From a candidate division KSB1 bacterium (GTDB lineage: Bacteria; Zhuqueibacterota; Zhuqueibacteria; Zhuqueibacterales; Zhuqueibacteraceae), in assembly GCA_034506255.1 (NCBI GenBank), contig JAPDPX010000010.1, positions 177,403-241,402 on the forward strand: 64,000 nucleotides of DNA, in the 5' to 3' direction. Shown piece after piece: positions 35,062-44,633 of the stretch (its first letter is position 1; every line of letters starts with the position of its first letter). A program made the position numbers and the translations under genes. Below the pieces are notes generated by a model, which searched no databases, was not told where the DNA came from, and saw only the letters and a list, made by a program, of their open reading frames with translations.

Positions 35062-35228
35062 TGTCAAACAGGAATGCCGCGCGCCTGTGTCCACAGCCCT
35101 GCCTGCAATCGCCGCGTTCAGTTGCGACCGCGGGGAGTGTTGCAGCAGTCGCCCTCAATGGAGAGCCGGCCGGCTCCGGTTCCGCGGCGGCAAAAGGGTT
35201 GCAACAACATTCTCCGGCAGCCAGACGG

Positions 35229-35783
35229 TCATGGCGGTGTGACCGCCGGCACAAGTGACTTGGCCATGTGCACCAGCGGCAGCGAGGTGCCATCGGGTGT
35301 GAGATGAGCGAAGCGTGCCACGGCGACATATCCCATGGCCGCGTAAAGCGGCTCCCCCGGCAGCGTGGCTGCCAGTTCCATGCGTGAAAAACCGGCGGCG
35401 CGGGCGGCCTCTTCACACGTTTGGATCAGGAGCCGGCCGATGCCCCGTCGTGCATATTGCGGATGCACGAAAAAAGCCCTGATGCGCGCGGCCTCGTGCG
35501 CGGGATCAAGCAGCGGATCCTCGTCCGCCTTCATTTGATCACCACCAAACAGCGTCTTCCTCCTGCTCCAGCCGCCACAACCAACCAAATCACCGTTGCC
35601 GAGCGCGACATAGTAGGTGCCGTCGGCAATCAACCGGCTGTCCACCCCGAAGACGTATCGGATCGCGCTTTCGATCTGTTGCGGCGTATACCAACCCTGA
35701 CTAAGGGCGCGTGCCGACAGCGGGATGAGAGCTTGCAGGGCGGGGATGTCACTGCTGGCCGCCGCGCGTATGCTGATTTCCAT
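35229..35783 (-). CDS. GNAT-family N-acetyltransferase
   Basis: A 184-residue single-domain acetyltransferase started at the ATG of MEISIRAAAS; the 25 residues ahead of it in the open frame are unlikely to be translated. The GNAT fold is shown by an N-terminal SDIPALQALI, the AcCoA-binding loop YARRGIGRLLIQTCE (R/Q-x-x-G-x-G/A) and the C-terminal MGYVAVAR. The acceptor is unknown; small amines or proteins are possible. It lies 170 bases upstream of the sirtuin gene on the same strand. Confidence 0.88.
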   Translation of the reverse strand: MEISIRAAASSDIPALQALIPLSARALSQGWYTPQQIESAIRYVFGVDSRLIADGTYYVALGNGDLVGCGGWSRRKTLFGGDQMKADEDPLLDPAHEAARIRAFFVHPQYARRGIGRLLIQTCEEAARAAGFSRMELAATLPGEPLYAAMGYVAVARFAHLTPDGTSLPLVHMAKSLVPAVTPP

Positions 35784-35897
35784 GGTGTATCTCCGGATGC
35801 CACTCCCGCCGCAGGCCGGCTGGGCAGCGCAAGATACAAAATCCGCCGTCCTTGTCAAACCAAGATTGCGGTCCGCCGCCGCAATCTTGCCGCGGCG

Positions 35898-38225
35898 TCA
35901 GGGGTTCATGAGTTTTTGCAGCGCTTCGAGCTTTTGGCGCGCCTGCTCCCGATACTGCCGCGATTGCGCGTGATCGGGGTTGAGGGCGAGCACGCGATCC
36001 CACTCTTTGATGGCGTTGTCGTAGTCTTCATTGGCATAATGGCTCAGGCCGCGGTTGAAGTGTTGTTCGATGACGAGATTGAGCTGGCGCTGTGCGTTGT
36101 CGAGATAGCGCTTGGCCTCGGCATGATTGGGATCGCGGGCGAGCACGCGGTCGAACAGCTCCATCGCCTGCAAAAACTGGCCGCGGTTGTAGTAGCGCTC
36201 ACCCTGCTCATACAAATCCTTGAGGTTGATCATTGACAGGGCTTCATTGCGCTTGCTGATGGCGAATTTGTTGGCGGGATCGAGGTCGAGCACGCGTTCG
36301 AAGGCCTCCACGGCGCGCTGCCACAAACGCGCATCGAAGAGAGACATGGCGTTCCGCATCAAACCCTCGATGCGGGTGCGCCTGGCCTCGGCGAGGCGCT
36401 GGCGGTAGGCCGCGGCTTCGCGATGGCCGGGCGACATGTCGAGAATGGCATCGAAATGCTCGGCGGCGGCGGCGAGGTCGCCCTGCTGAAAGGCCCGCTC
36501 GCCGGCCTGCATGCGTGCCGCGATGAATTCATCGATGCGGCCCTGCAGCGCCTGAATCTCGTGGCGGGCGGCATCGTAGTCCGGGTCATTGTTGAGAATC
36601 TGGCGGTAGAGATTGTAGGCGGTGAGATATTGCCGGCGCTGCTGCCAGCGCTGTGCCTGCGCGAACAGTTGGTCATTCTGCTTTTTCTGCTGCGCCAGAC
36701 CGGCGCGCGCCTTTTCCATGGTGGCGAGCGCCTCCTCGTGTTGCGGCGCCAGGCTGAGTGCCTCTTCGAACGCCGCGATGGCTTTGCGGTAGTTCTTCTG
36801 GCTGTAGTAGCCCAATCCGCGCAGGAAAATCTCCTCCGCCTGTTTGGCGCGTATTTCCCGGAGCTGCGCCAGATAGTGTTCCACGCGCGGGTAGTTGGGG
36901 CGGACGAGCAAAATGTTGTCGAAGGCCTTGTGCGCGACTTCGTAATTGCCGGCTTCGAAGGCCTGCACGCCGCGGGTGTAGAGCTGGTTGAGATAAATGT
37001 CGAGCCGCGGCTGCAGCACGGCCAGCCGGTTGCGCGCGTGCGGGTGGCGGCGGTCCATTTTCAGCACCTGCAGATAATTAAGCGCGGCACTGATGTACCA
37101 GTGCTTGTGCTCATAGGCGCGTGCCTCGTCGAGCAGCGTGCGAATTTGCCGGTCTTCGGATTCGACTTTGATTTGCAGGGCGCGCAGCAGCTGCTGCAGC
37201 CTGGCATCCTCCGGCTCATAGACGTGATAGTGCCGCATCTGGCGCAGTGCGGCGCGATAGTTTTGCGCCTCCGCCAGCCTGGTGCCGGCCTCGTAATGCT
37301 GCTGCGCCCGGCTCACCGGATTGGGCCCCAGCCGCATGCTCATGCCGCCGCGCACGTGCGCATCCGCGAAAGAGTAGGTCAGGTCAAAGGCAGAGCGCTC
37401 GCTGAGCAGCGCCAGCCCCACGGCGCTGCGCCGGCTCTTGAAATCGACCAGGGAGGAATAGAGCGCAAAATTGGGAAGGACAGGCACCGCCAAGCCCAGC
37501 CGCGCGAAGGGCTCTGCCTCCTGCCATTCCAGGGAGGCAAACAGGGCCGGCGCGCGTTTCGCGGGGCGCAGCGCCATGCTGCTTTTGTAATAGGTTCGCA
37601 GGCGTCGCTCCCCCAGGGCAATATCGCTGGCCTGCAGCGACAGCGCAAAGCGATAGGGCGGTAGTGGCGAATTGAAGGCGACGGGACTGCCCAGCTCCTC
37701 GGAGACCGGCAAACGGCCGCTAAAAGGATGCAGAATGAAACCAACGGTGGCGGTGGTGAAAGTTTCCGCCCTGGTCTGCGGGCCGCTGCGGTTGCCGTGC
37801 AAAGACAGTCCGAACGAGAAGAAAGGCGTCCAGGTCTTGCCCCAGCCCAGGCTCAAGCGTTCGAGTTCGCGGCGGCCATCGGACAGCTTCATCACGGTGA
37901 GACCGAAGCCGCCGAGCGCCGGCCAAAATCCGGCGGCGCCCGCGCTGGAAAGGGTGAAGGCTTGCTCGAGGCTCAAGGCAAATTGCGCCTCGCGCAGCGC
38001 GGACAGCAGAGCGGGATTCCATGCCGCTGCCAGGGGGTCGGGTGCGGCAACGAGGTGTGCGCCACCCAGACCGATCATGCGTGCCGCACGGCCGTCATTG
38101 TCAAACAGAGCTTGCGCCGGCAGGGTAGTGCCCGTCAGCAGGAAGGCCAGCACCCCCACGACCTTGACAACGCCGTTGCGCACGGCCTGCCGCCGGCGGC
38201 GGTCTTTGGGGAAGCACACTCTCAC
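35898..38225 (-). CDS. PorV-like beta-barrel domain fused to TPR repeats
   Basis: A 775-residue exported protein with a GTG start overlapping the stop of the upstream cyclase gene (GTGA). A signal peptide (about 15-40, ends LPAQA) is followed by a region of about 270 residues resembling PorV/PorQ outer-membrane barrels (GGAHLVAAPDPLAAAWNPALLS, then alternating aromatic strands). From about residue 310 to the end is a series of TPR repeats (for example GYYSQKNYRKAIAAFEEALSLAP, ALNPDHAQSRQ). The combination suggests an outer-membrane-anchored scaffold. The tight overlap with a nucleotide cyclase gene suggests that the two products belong to one signalling or envelope complex. Confidence 0.8.
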   Translation of the reverse strand: MRVCFPKDRRRRQAVRNGVVKVVGVLAFLLTGTTLPAQALFDNDGRAARMIGLGGAHLVAAPDPLAAAWNPALLSALREAQFALSLEQAFTLSSAGAAGFWPALGGFGLTVMKLSDGRRELERLSLGWGKTWTPFFSFGLSLHGNRSGPQTRAETFTTATVGFILHPFSGRLPVSEELGSPVAFNSPLPPYRFALSLQASDIALGERRLRTYYKSSMALRPAKRAPALFASLEWQEAEPFARLGLAVPVLPNFALYSSLVDFKSRRSAVGLALLSERSAFDLTYSFADAHVRGGMSMRLGPNPVSRAQQHYEAGTRLAEAQNYRAALRQMRHYHVYEPEDARLQQLLRALQIKVESEDRQIRTLLDEARAYEHKHWYISAALNYLQVLKMDRRHPHARNRLAVLQPRLDIYLNQLYTRGVQAFEAGNYEVAHKAFDNILLVRPNYPRVEHYLAQLREIRAKQAEEIFLRGLGYYSQKNYRKAIAAFEEALSLAPQHEEALATMEKARAGLAQQKKQNDQLFAQAQRWQQRRQYLTAYNLYRQILNNDPDYDAARHEIQALQGRIDEFIAARMQAGERAFQQGDLAAAAEHFDAILDMSPGHREAAAYRQRLAEARRTRIEGLMRNAMSLFDARLWQRAVEAFERVLDLDPANKFAISKRNEALSMINLKDLYEQGERYYNRGQFLQAMELFDRVLARDPNHAEAKRYLDNAQRQLNLVIEQHFNRGLSHYANEDYDNAIKEWDRVLALNPDHAQSRQYREQARQKLEALQKLMNP

Positions 38226-39661
38226 AGCTCGTCATCCCTTTCGTAACCGATTTCGCCGATTTCCACTGGTTTGCTGCGCCCCTTGACCACGATCGAGTCC
38301 AGGCGGTTGATGATGTAGGCGCCATTCAAGCTGTGGGCGATGTTGTACTCGGCGATGATCTGGCCGCTGCGGGCGAGATTGCACAGGCGGTTGGCAATGT
38401 TGACCACGTCGCCGATGACAGTATAGTCCATGCGGTTCTTCGAGCCCATGTTGCCCATCACCGCCAGGCCCTGATTGATGCCGATTCCCAGCTCGAACGT
38501 CACCTCGCCGGCGGCGCGGCGCTGGCGGTTGAGCTCCTTGACGGCCCGCTGGATTTCGGTGGCGGCCCGCACCGCCTCTTCGATCATGCGCGGCCCCTGA
38601 AACACCGCCATGATCTGATCGCCCATGAATTTGTCCACCACTCCGCCATTCGCCTCGATGATGCGGGTCTGCAGATCAAAATAGATGTTGATGAGTTTGA
38701 CGATTTGCTCGGGCTCGGAATCCTCCGCGATGGCGGAAAAGTTGCGAATATCGGAAAACAGGATGGTGACATTGCGGCGCTCGCCCTCATAGGGCTCAAC
38801 CCGGTGACCGCCGCGCTGGTGGATCATCTGCACGGTGAGTTTGGACAGGAATTTCTGCATCTGCAGTTTTTCGCGCAGATGGATGATCATGTTGTTGAAT
38901 TCGCGCGCGAGCTGGCCCAGCTCGTCATTGCTGCGCGGCTGCAGGCTGACCTCCAGGTTGCCATTGCCGACCTCGCGCGCGGCGCGTGAGAGCGCGTGGA
39001 TCTCGTCCACCATCTTCTGCGCGAAGAAATAGATCACCCACACCGACATCACGATCACCAGCGCCGCCATCGCCAGAATGCGGCGCTGGGTGTGAATGAT
39101 CGGCTCGGTCAGCACCTGCCTGGCAAAGCCGACACAGCCCACCCCCAGCAGCGGCTTGCGTGCGGCGCCGGCATCCATGCGCGCCGTGATGGGATAGTAG
39201 AATTCGTAGTAGGAAGCATCCTCGCGCACCGTCACCGTTTCCTGCCGCGCCAGGGCCTCGAGCGTGGCCGGCGGCAGAACCAGACCGGTCTTGATGGAAT
39301 CCGAAGTCGCAATCAGGGCGCCGGTGCGGTCGAAAATCAGGATGTATTGCAGACCCTTGACGCCCATCTGGCGCGTCCGGGTCACTTCGAGCTGCACTTC
39401 GGTGCGGTTGTTGAGCAACAGGCTGCTGTAGATGCTTTGGCTGAGTTTTTTGAGCAGGTAGGTGCACGTCTCCATGGTCGCGTTGTCCAGCACGCGACGC
39501 TGGATCGGCAGGATGAGCGCACTGAAGAACACGATCACCATCACGACGATGATGGCGATGTTGATGCTGAGCTTGTATTTGATCTCAAGCCCGCTGAAGA
39601 ACTCCAGCACGCCGGCAACAAGGCGCTGCCACCAGTTTTGCGGTTTCTTGAGCGCTGGCAA
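38222..39661 (-). CDS. Membrane-bound class III nucleotide cyclase (sensor-HAMP-CYC)
   Basis: A 479-residue cyclase. The TTG start is supported by AAGGAG eight bases upstream. TM1 (about 32-54) is followed by an extracytoplasmic single-cache-like domain (with YILIFDRTGALIATSD), TM2 (about 190-212), a HAMP segment (NDELGQLAREFNNMI), and a class III catalytic domain. The metal Asp residues lie in LFSDIRNFS and FMGDQIMAVF, the purine-recognition Lys is in VVDKFMGD and the Asp in DYTVIGDVVNIANRL; all expected residues are present, with the pattern more typical of adenylate cyclases. Product and signal are unverified. Its stop overlaps the downstream PorV/TPR gene. Confidence 0.9.
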   Translation of the reverse strand: MPALKKPQNWWQRLVAGVLEFFSGLEIKYKLSINIAIIVVMVIVFFSALILPIQRRVLDNATMETCTYLLKKLSQSIYSSLLLNNRTEVQLEVTRTRQMGVKGLQYILIFDRTGALIATSDSIKTGLVLPPATLEALARQETVTVREDASYYEFYYPITARMDAGAARKPLLGVGCVGFARQVLTEPIIHTQRRILAMAALVIVMSVWVIYFFAQKMVDEIHALSRAAREVGNGNLEVSLQPRSNDELGQLAREFNNMIIHLREKLQMQKFLSKLTVQMIHQRGGHRVEPYEGERRNVTILFSDIRNFSAIAEDSEPEQIVKLINIYFDLQTRIIEANGGVVDKFMGDQIMAVFQGPRMIEEAVRAATEIQRAVKELNRQRRAAGEVTFELGIGINQGLAVMGNMGSKNRMDYTVIGDVVNIANRLCNLARSGQIIAEYNIAHSLNGAYIINRLDSIVVKGRSKPVEIGEIGYERDDEL

Positions 39662-39715
39662 CCCAAACTCTCCTTACGCGCCGGCCGTCAGCAGCCGATT
39701 GGCCTCCTCTGCCGG

Positions 39716-39979
39716 TCACGGCGCGAGATCTTCGACGGTGATCTCCGCTTTGGGCAGCGGCGGCACCTGCGTGCGCAGATACCAAAACAACCCGCTCAGC
39801 GCCAGCAGCAGGATGACAGACCGCCACACCGGGAGGCGACGGGCAGCCGGCGCTGAAAACCGGCGTGGCCCTGCCCGTGGGGCGCTGACTGGGGGTTCAA
39901 GCTCAACCGAGCGTGATTGCAGAAAACGAGGCTGGTATGCGAAAACACGTGGTTTGCGCGGCTTTGGCAAAAGCACCAT
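39716..39979 (-). CDS. Small conserved single-TM protein
   Basis: An 87-residue protein started at the ATG of MVLLPKPRKPR. The N-terminus (PKPRKPRVFAYQPRF) resembles a short basic protein that is conserved in several FCB lineages, often with a C-terminal transmembrane helix, as here (about residues 52-70, SVILLLALSGLFWYL). It has an acidic periplasmic or cytoplasmic tail. It is 54 bases upstream of the cyclase gene on the same strand, so the two are likely co-transcribed. Function unknown. Confidence 0.7.
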   Translation of the reverse strand: MVLLPKPRKPRVFAYQPRFLQSRSVELEPPVSAPRAGPRRFSAPAARRLPVWRSVILLLALSGLFWYLRTQVPPLPKAEITVEDLAP

Positions 39980-40296
39980 CCAGCGATTCTCCGCGTCGCG
40001 ATTTTTTCTGTCGGAAGACTGTCTTGCCCGGCCGGGCGCAAAAAAAATTAGGGGCAAAACGACGTGGTCGCATTCCCCTAAGCTTCACCGCGAGTTGCCT
40101 GTTGAAACGGACGTGGAGGCCGGCAAGGGCTGTTCGGCAAAATTGTTGCGGCAAAGTAACCAAATCCCCGCTCAGAGTCAAGCCTCATTTCGGCGCCTGC
40201 CACGAAGGTGCGACAGCGCCGGCGTGGAGCGCAGCGTTTTTCCTGTTGCTCACGAGCGCGGCGCTGGCTATATTGCGCCCTGCAAAAGCAAAAAAC
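39980..40296. other. Divergent promoter region, no gene
   Basis: About 320 bases between the small - strand protein and the + strand heptose kinase. It must carry divergent promoters; no boxes could be assigned with confidence. Confidence 0.4.
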
Positions 40297-41301
40297 ATGC
40301 TCGATCTCAAACCTTCACAAGTGCAGGCATGCCTGGCGGCCATGGCGGGACGGCGGATTGCTGTTTTCGGCGATTTCATGCTCGACCGCTACCTCTGGGG
40401 CGAAGTGTCGCGCATCTCACCGGAAGCACCGGTCCCGATCGTCGATATCTCCGGCGAAACCGAGCAACTGGGCGGCGCGGCCAATGTTGCCAACAATCTC
40501 GCCTCACTCGGCGCCATTCCCCATCCCATCGGCGTGGTGGGTGACGACAGCGCCGGCAGCCGCCTGCTCAACCTGATGCAGGAAGCCGGCTTCCCGGTCG
40601 CCGGCATGCTCACCGACGGCAGCCGGCCCACCACCCTGAAGACCCGCATCATTGCGCACAACCAGCACGTTGTGCGCATCGACCGCGAATCCCGTGCCCC
40701 GCTTGGCGAGAGCATGCAGGACAAGCTGTTCGCGCACCTGTGTGATTTGATGCCACAACTGGACGGCCTGGTGATCGAAGATTACAACAAGGGTGTGATC
40801 GTCCAGCCCCTGCTTTCCCGTTTGATCGCGCTCGCCCGCGAGCGGAATTGCCTCATCACCGTCGATCCCAAATTCAACCACTTCTTCGACTATCGCGGCG
40901 TGACGCTGTTCAAGCCCAACCGCAAAGAGACGGAGGAAGTGCTGGGCACCAAATTGCATTCCGAAGAGGAACTGCGGCGCGCCGGGGAATTGCTGCTGCA
41001 CCGCCTGGCCTGCCGTTACGTGCTCATTACCCTGGGCGCCGAAGGCATGGCGTTGTTTCGCGGTCCGGGTGACATGCTGCGCATCCCGACGCGCGCCCGC
41101 AAGGTGCATGATGTCTCCGGCGCCGGCGACACCGTGATTGCCACGCTCACGCTCGCCCTGGCCGCGGGTGCCGATGTTCTGGAGGCGGCCACCCTCGCCA
41201 ATTACGCCGCCGGCGTGGTGGTCGCGGAAGTCGGGGCCGTGCCCATCGACAAGAAAAAGCTCCTCGCCACAATTGCCGAGCATCTGCAATGGGAAGACTG
41301 A
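40297..41301 (+). CDS. rfaE1: D-glycero-beta-D-manno-heptose-7-phosphate kinase
   Basis: A 334-residue PfkB/ribokinase-fold sugar kinase of ADP-heptose synthesis, adding the 1-phosphate to heptose 7-phosphate. The start is the ATG of MLDLKPSQ; the open frame upstream is not coding. Motifs are FGDFMLDRYLWG, the EAPVPIV and GGAANVANN substrate region, VDPKFNHF, FKPNRKE, and the catalytic DVSGAGDT anion hole. In many bacteria this domain is fused to a nucleotidyltransferase (HldE); here the second domain is the separate gene that overlaps by 13 bases, the split RfaE1/RfaE2 arrangement. It implies a heptose-containing surface glycan or LPS. Confidence 0.95.
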   Translation: MLDLKPSQVQACLAAMAGRRIAVFGDFMLDRYLWGEVSRISPEAPVPIVDISGETEQLGGAANVANNLASLGAIPHPIGVVGDDSAGSRLLNLMQEAGFPVAGMLTDGSRPTTLKTRIIAHNQHVVRIDRESRAPLGESMQDKLFAHLCDLMPQLDGLVIEDYNKGVIVQPLLSRLIALARERNCLITVDPKFNHFFDYRGVTLFKPNRKETEEVLGTKLHSEEELRRAGELLLHRLACRYVLITLGAEGMALFRGPGDMLRIPTRARKVHDVSGAGDTVIATLTLALAAGADVLEAATLANYAAGVVVAEVGAVPIDKKKLLATIAEHLQWED

Positions 41302-41816
41302 TCGCTCTGGAGGAACTTCTGGAATTGCGCGCGGCCTGGCGTCGCGACGGCAAGCGCATGGTGTTCACCAACGGCTGCTTTGACCTGCTGCATCGCGGAC
41401 ATGTGGAGTATTTGCAGCAGGCCGCTAGGCTGGGGGATTTCCTGGTCGTGGGACTCAACTCCGACGAGTCGGTGAGGAGATTGAAAGGCGAGGGGCGGCC
41501 GATCGTGCCGCAGGAGGATCGCGCCACGATTCTTGCCGCACTGGCATGTGTGGATTACGTGGTTTATTTCGAGCAGGACACCCCCGCCGAGCTGATTCAC
41601 CGCCTGCGCCCCGAGGTGCTGGTGAAAGGGGCCGATTATCAAATCCACGAAATCGTCGGCCATGAGCTGGTGCAGGCCGCCGGCGGCCAGGTCGTGCGCA
41701 TCGCCCTCACGCCCGGACGCGCCACCCGCGACGTGCTGGCCACTATATTGGAGAGATTTTGCCACCAGCACGAACAAAAACGGCAGGCAAACAAACACAC
41801 CCCGCCGCGGGAGTGA
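41289..41816 (+). CDS. rfaE2: D-glycero-beta-D-manno-heptose 1-phosphate adenylyltransferase
   Basis: A 175-residue cytidylyltransferase-like enzyme that makes ADP-heptose. The signature FTNGCFDLLHRGHVEYL holds the HxGH active-site motif, followed by VVGLNSDESVRRLKG and the C-terminal GRATRDVLATI. The gene overlaps the kinase gene by 13 bases, so translation is probably coupled. The C-terminal about 20 residues are polar and vary in the family. Together the two genes represent the split form of HldE. Confidence 0.95.
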   Translation: MGRLIALEELLELRAAWRRDGKRMVFTNGCFDLLHRGHVEYLQQAARLGDFLVVGLNSDESVRRLKGEGRPIVPQEDRATILAALACVDYVVYFEQDTPAELIHRLRPEVLVKGADYQIHEIVGHELVQAAGGQVVRIALTPGRATRDVLATILERFCHQHEQKRQANKHTPPRE

Positions 41817-41884
41817 GACGTCTGGATGCGCCTTGATCAAACGGCGACCTCCCGCCCGGCCCGGCCGCTGCTGCCAAGCGTGAC

Positions 41885-43270
41885 TCAGCGGCCGGGATTG
41901 ATCCAGCGCTGCCAGTCATCATCGGACAGCTCGCCGCGCGCAGTGGAATGCACCAGGCGAAATTCCCCCCAGTTGCTGACATCCACAAAGATGAACACCA
42001 CCCCGCCCTGAATCTCGAAGTAGTGCCAGATCTGATATGGCCGGTTCTCGCTGCTGCTGGGGAAGCGCTCGACTTCATCCGGCTGGCCATAGAGCAGCAA
42101 CACGCGCCCCATGTCGGTCTGCCAGCCCTTGCGCAAACCTGAAAAGCTCTCATTGGCGAAGCGCACGCGCCGGAGATAGTCCTCGCGGAATTCGTTCTGC
42201 GGGGTTTCCGGTGTCTGGTCGCGAGTTTGCCAGAATTTGGCGATGAAGGCCCGCTTGCCAGCCACATCGAGCGCGGAGAAAATTTTCACGTCATCCGTGG
42301 AGGCGAGGTAGCGCATGGTCTTGAATTCTTCATCCAGCTCGCTTTCGGGAACTTCGCGGTAGAGATTCAGCAGGTAATCGTAGCCGGCGGCTTGCGCCGA
42401 TATTTGCGGCTGCGGCCGAACCTCCTCCCGGTAAACGTAAAACCTCTGGCGGCCGGTGGCCTTTTGCCGGCTGGCGTGATCCGTGACCTCCACCTCCAGC
42501 ACATAGGCGCCCGCACTCAAGGCCATCACGTTGAAGCCACCCACCTCCACCAACTGTCTGCCATTCACCGGCCGGTGGCGGACCGGCAGCGTCTTGATCT
42601 CGCGGCCCTGATCATCCAGCACGCGATAGCGCACGGAGTAAGTGCTGTCGCTGGGGAAGGTCAGGTTGTAGATTTCGGCATAAGTATAAAGCATCGCCAT
42701 GGCCGCGCCATAGGTGCGGCCGGGATTCGGAATGACGGTGTGGTTGTTCTTGTAGAAACGCGAGCGCGTGGTGTCACGCATGATGCGGGAGGCGACCTCC
42801 AGATCGCTGAGCGCGAGCTGGCCGGCGGCGTAAGGCTCCACCACCAGCCGGAACGACCGCGTGCCGGAACGCCCGGAGCGCGGGTCGCTGACGCTGACCG
42901 TGACATTGTAGCTGTTGACCGGCAATTGGAAGCCGGCCTGGGTGCACAACACCTGTGAGGGCCTGATCTCGGCGGAATCCGCGGCGATGGTGTGTTCGAC
43001 CCAGCGGTAATCGATGACCTCGCTGTCGCCCACGGCGACGGTGACGCGCGACTCGAAGGAGGCGAGCAATTTTTCGTCCGCGGCAACAAACTGCAGGCGG
43101 TTGCGCGCCACGGCAATGTACACCTCCACCAGGGCGACGTGATCATTCATGCGGAAGCGCGCAAAATCCACCTCGAAAGGCAGGGTGGTTTCCCCGGTCG
43201 CGGCAACGGCCGACGGCAGCCCGCCGGTCAGCACGGCAGCCGCCAGCAAAATTCGCAAATTCAGTTTCAT
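41885..43270 (-). CDS. GWxTD domain-containing secreted protein
   Basis: A 461-residue exported protein with a signal peptide ending SAVAA. The C-terminal third carries the GWxTD signature, here GWQTDMGRVLLLYGQPDE, the domain's defining element, and a following hydrophobic strand. The central region is beta-sandwich-like (LVVEPYAAGQLALSDLEVASRI, RVLDDQGREIKTLPV). GWxTD proteins are common in Acidobacteria and FCB genomes and their function is unknown. The frame opens with a GTG nine bases before the ATG used here. It is convergent with the heptose genes and downstream of an unrecognised gene on the same strand. Confidence 0.85.
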   Translation of the reverse strand: MKLNLRILLAAAVLTGGLPSAVAATGETTLPFEVDFARFRMNDHVALVEVYIAVARNRLQFVAADEKLLASFESRVTVAVGDSEVIDYRWVEHTIAADSAEIRPSQVLCTQAGFQLPVNSYNVTVSVSDPRSGRSGTRSFRLVVEPYAAGQLALSDLEVASRIMRDTTRSRFYKNNHTVIPNPGRTYGAAMAMLYTYAEIYNLTFPSDSTYSVRYRVLDDQGREIKTLPVRHRPVNGRQLVEVGGFNVMALSAGAYVLEVEVTDHASRQKATGRQRFYVYREEVRPQPQISAQAAGYDYLLNLYREVPESELDEEFKTMRYLASTDDVKIFSALDVAGKRAFIAKFWQTRDQTPETPQNEFREDYLRRVRFANESFSGLRKGWQTDMGRVLLLYGQPDEVERFPSSSENRPYQIWHYFEIQGGVVFIFVDVSNWGEFRLVHSTARGELSDDDWQRWINPGR

Positions 43271-43367
43271 GATTTTCACACGCGCCGATCAGAGACGCTT
43301 GGAGTGAGAGAAGATTTTTTCCTGAAACCTTGCCACGCCCCTCCGGGCGCCGCTTCGCCCTCCTGCT

Positions 43368-44399
43368 TCACAGCGCCGCGCGCAGCGCTTCCAGATATTG
43401 AATCGCCCCGGCCAATTCGTGCAAAAACGGACTGCCGGCCTCGCGCATGAGATGCAGCCCGAGATCATCACACGCCTTGAGGATGAAATGCGAGGCCACG
43501 TCCTCGGGACGGGCAAGATAGGCCGCGGCATAGCCTGCAAAATTGCGCCACCAGCCCTGGCGATCGCGGCCAAACAAGGCCAGGGTTTCGTCAAAGATCA
43601 AAGCAGCCAGGGCAAAGGGCGTCACCGGCCAGCGCCGGCCGTCCGGCATGTGGGCCACCAGCGTGTCGCCGTCCCACTCGAACACCGGCGCGGTGAACGA
43701 GGAGATTTCCGGCAACAACAGCATGATCTCGGGATGCAGATGCGTCCACCTGCCGAAGCGCACCAGAATGCGGGCTTCCCACAGCCGCCGCAGCGCGCGG
43801 TTCTCACGGCGCGAGGGCTGGAAATCCTCCGGCAGCCGCGCCGTGGGCCAGTAGAGTTTCAGCCGCAACCGTTCCGTTTCCTCGCCGCCACCGAGAAACA
43901 GGCCGAGCAGAAGCTGCACCGGCCATTCCACCTGCCGGGTGCCATACCAGGCAATCAGCTTGTCGTCGCGCAGCGTGCGATAGAAGAGATGCGCGTCCGC
44001 AAAAAAACGGCTGGCAATCAATTCGGCCTTGCCGGAGCGCACCACGCGGCGCCAGAGCCACAACCGCAGTTGCTCGCGCTGGGCGGCGTTGTCATGGCGG
44101 GCTTGGGCGGCTGCCAGCAGGGCTTTGAATTCAGCGGCCTCGGAAGATGATGGTTTCTCCGGCAGGCCCTCCCACACGCGCTGCGCCGCAACGGCCCACT
44201 GCGTCGCAGGCAGGCGCAAACAGCGGCAGAGTTGTGTGAACACCGCTTCTGCGCGGCCGTGTTGCGCTGCCTCGGCAACCTCTTCATACAAGCGGTGCGA
44301 ACGCGCCAGCAGCGGCAGCTCGTTTTCCCGCCAGATTTTGTGAAGCAAGGCGTCCTGTTCCATGTCCTCCTGCGCGGGTTGGTCCGCGGCAATCATCAT
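43368..44399 (-). CDS. Unrecognised protein of 343 residues
   Basis: A protein of about 343 residues with no family I recognise. The ATG pair at 44399/44396 (MMIAADQ) is used because the preceding 47 codons look non-coding. It is rich in Trp, Leu and Arg (for example LWLWRRVVRSG, QGWWRNFAGYAAAYL), mostly helical by eye and has no signal peptide or transmembrane segment. Codon use and length are typical of a real gene, and no alternative frame competes. It precedes the GWxTD gene by about 100 bases on the same strand. Confidence 0.65.
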   Translation of the reverse strand: MMIAADQPAQEDMEQDALLHKIWRENELPLLARSHRLYEEVAEAAQHGRAEAVFTQLCRCLRLPATQWAVAAQRVWEGLPEKPSSSEAAEFKALLAAAQARHDNAAQREQLRLWLWRRVVRSGKAELIASRFFADAHLFYRTLRDDKLIAWYGTRQVEWPVQLLLGLFLGGGEETERLRLKLYWPTARLPEDFQPSRRENRALRRLWEARILVRFGRWTHLHPEIMLLLPEISSFTAPVFEWDGDTLVAHMPDGRRWPVTPFALAALIFDETLALFGRDRQGWWRNFAGYAAAYLARPEDVASHFILKACDDLGLHLMREAGSPFLHELAGAIQYLEALRAAL

Positions 44400-44633
44400 G
44401 TCAAGCGGATGACAAATGGCTGCAGGGTAACAAATTTGCGCTTTATTTGCAAGGACAAAGGCGGAAAGCATCGCCTGCCGGGCGCGGCGGCCAGCGCTCC
44501 TGCTGTGTCCACCGCGCAGCGAATTCGGCAGAACGTTCATGTGCGCGCCCGGGAAAGGGAAACGCGCACCGAAACAGCTTTGTTTTCTGTGCGGGCAACT
44601 GAAGCCGGCCCGCGCACGGCTGCCTGCCGCGCC

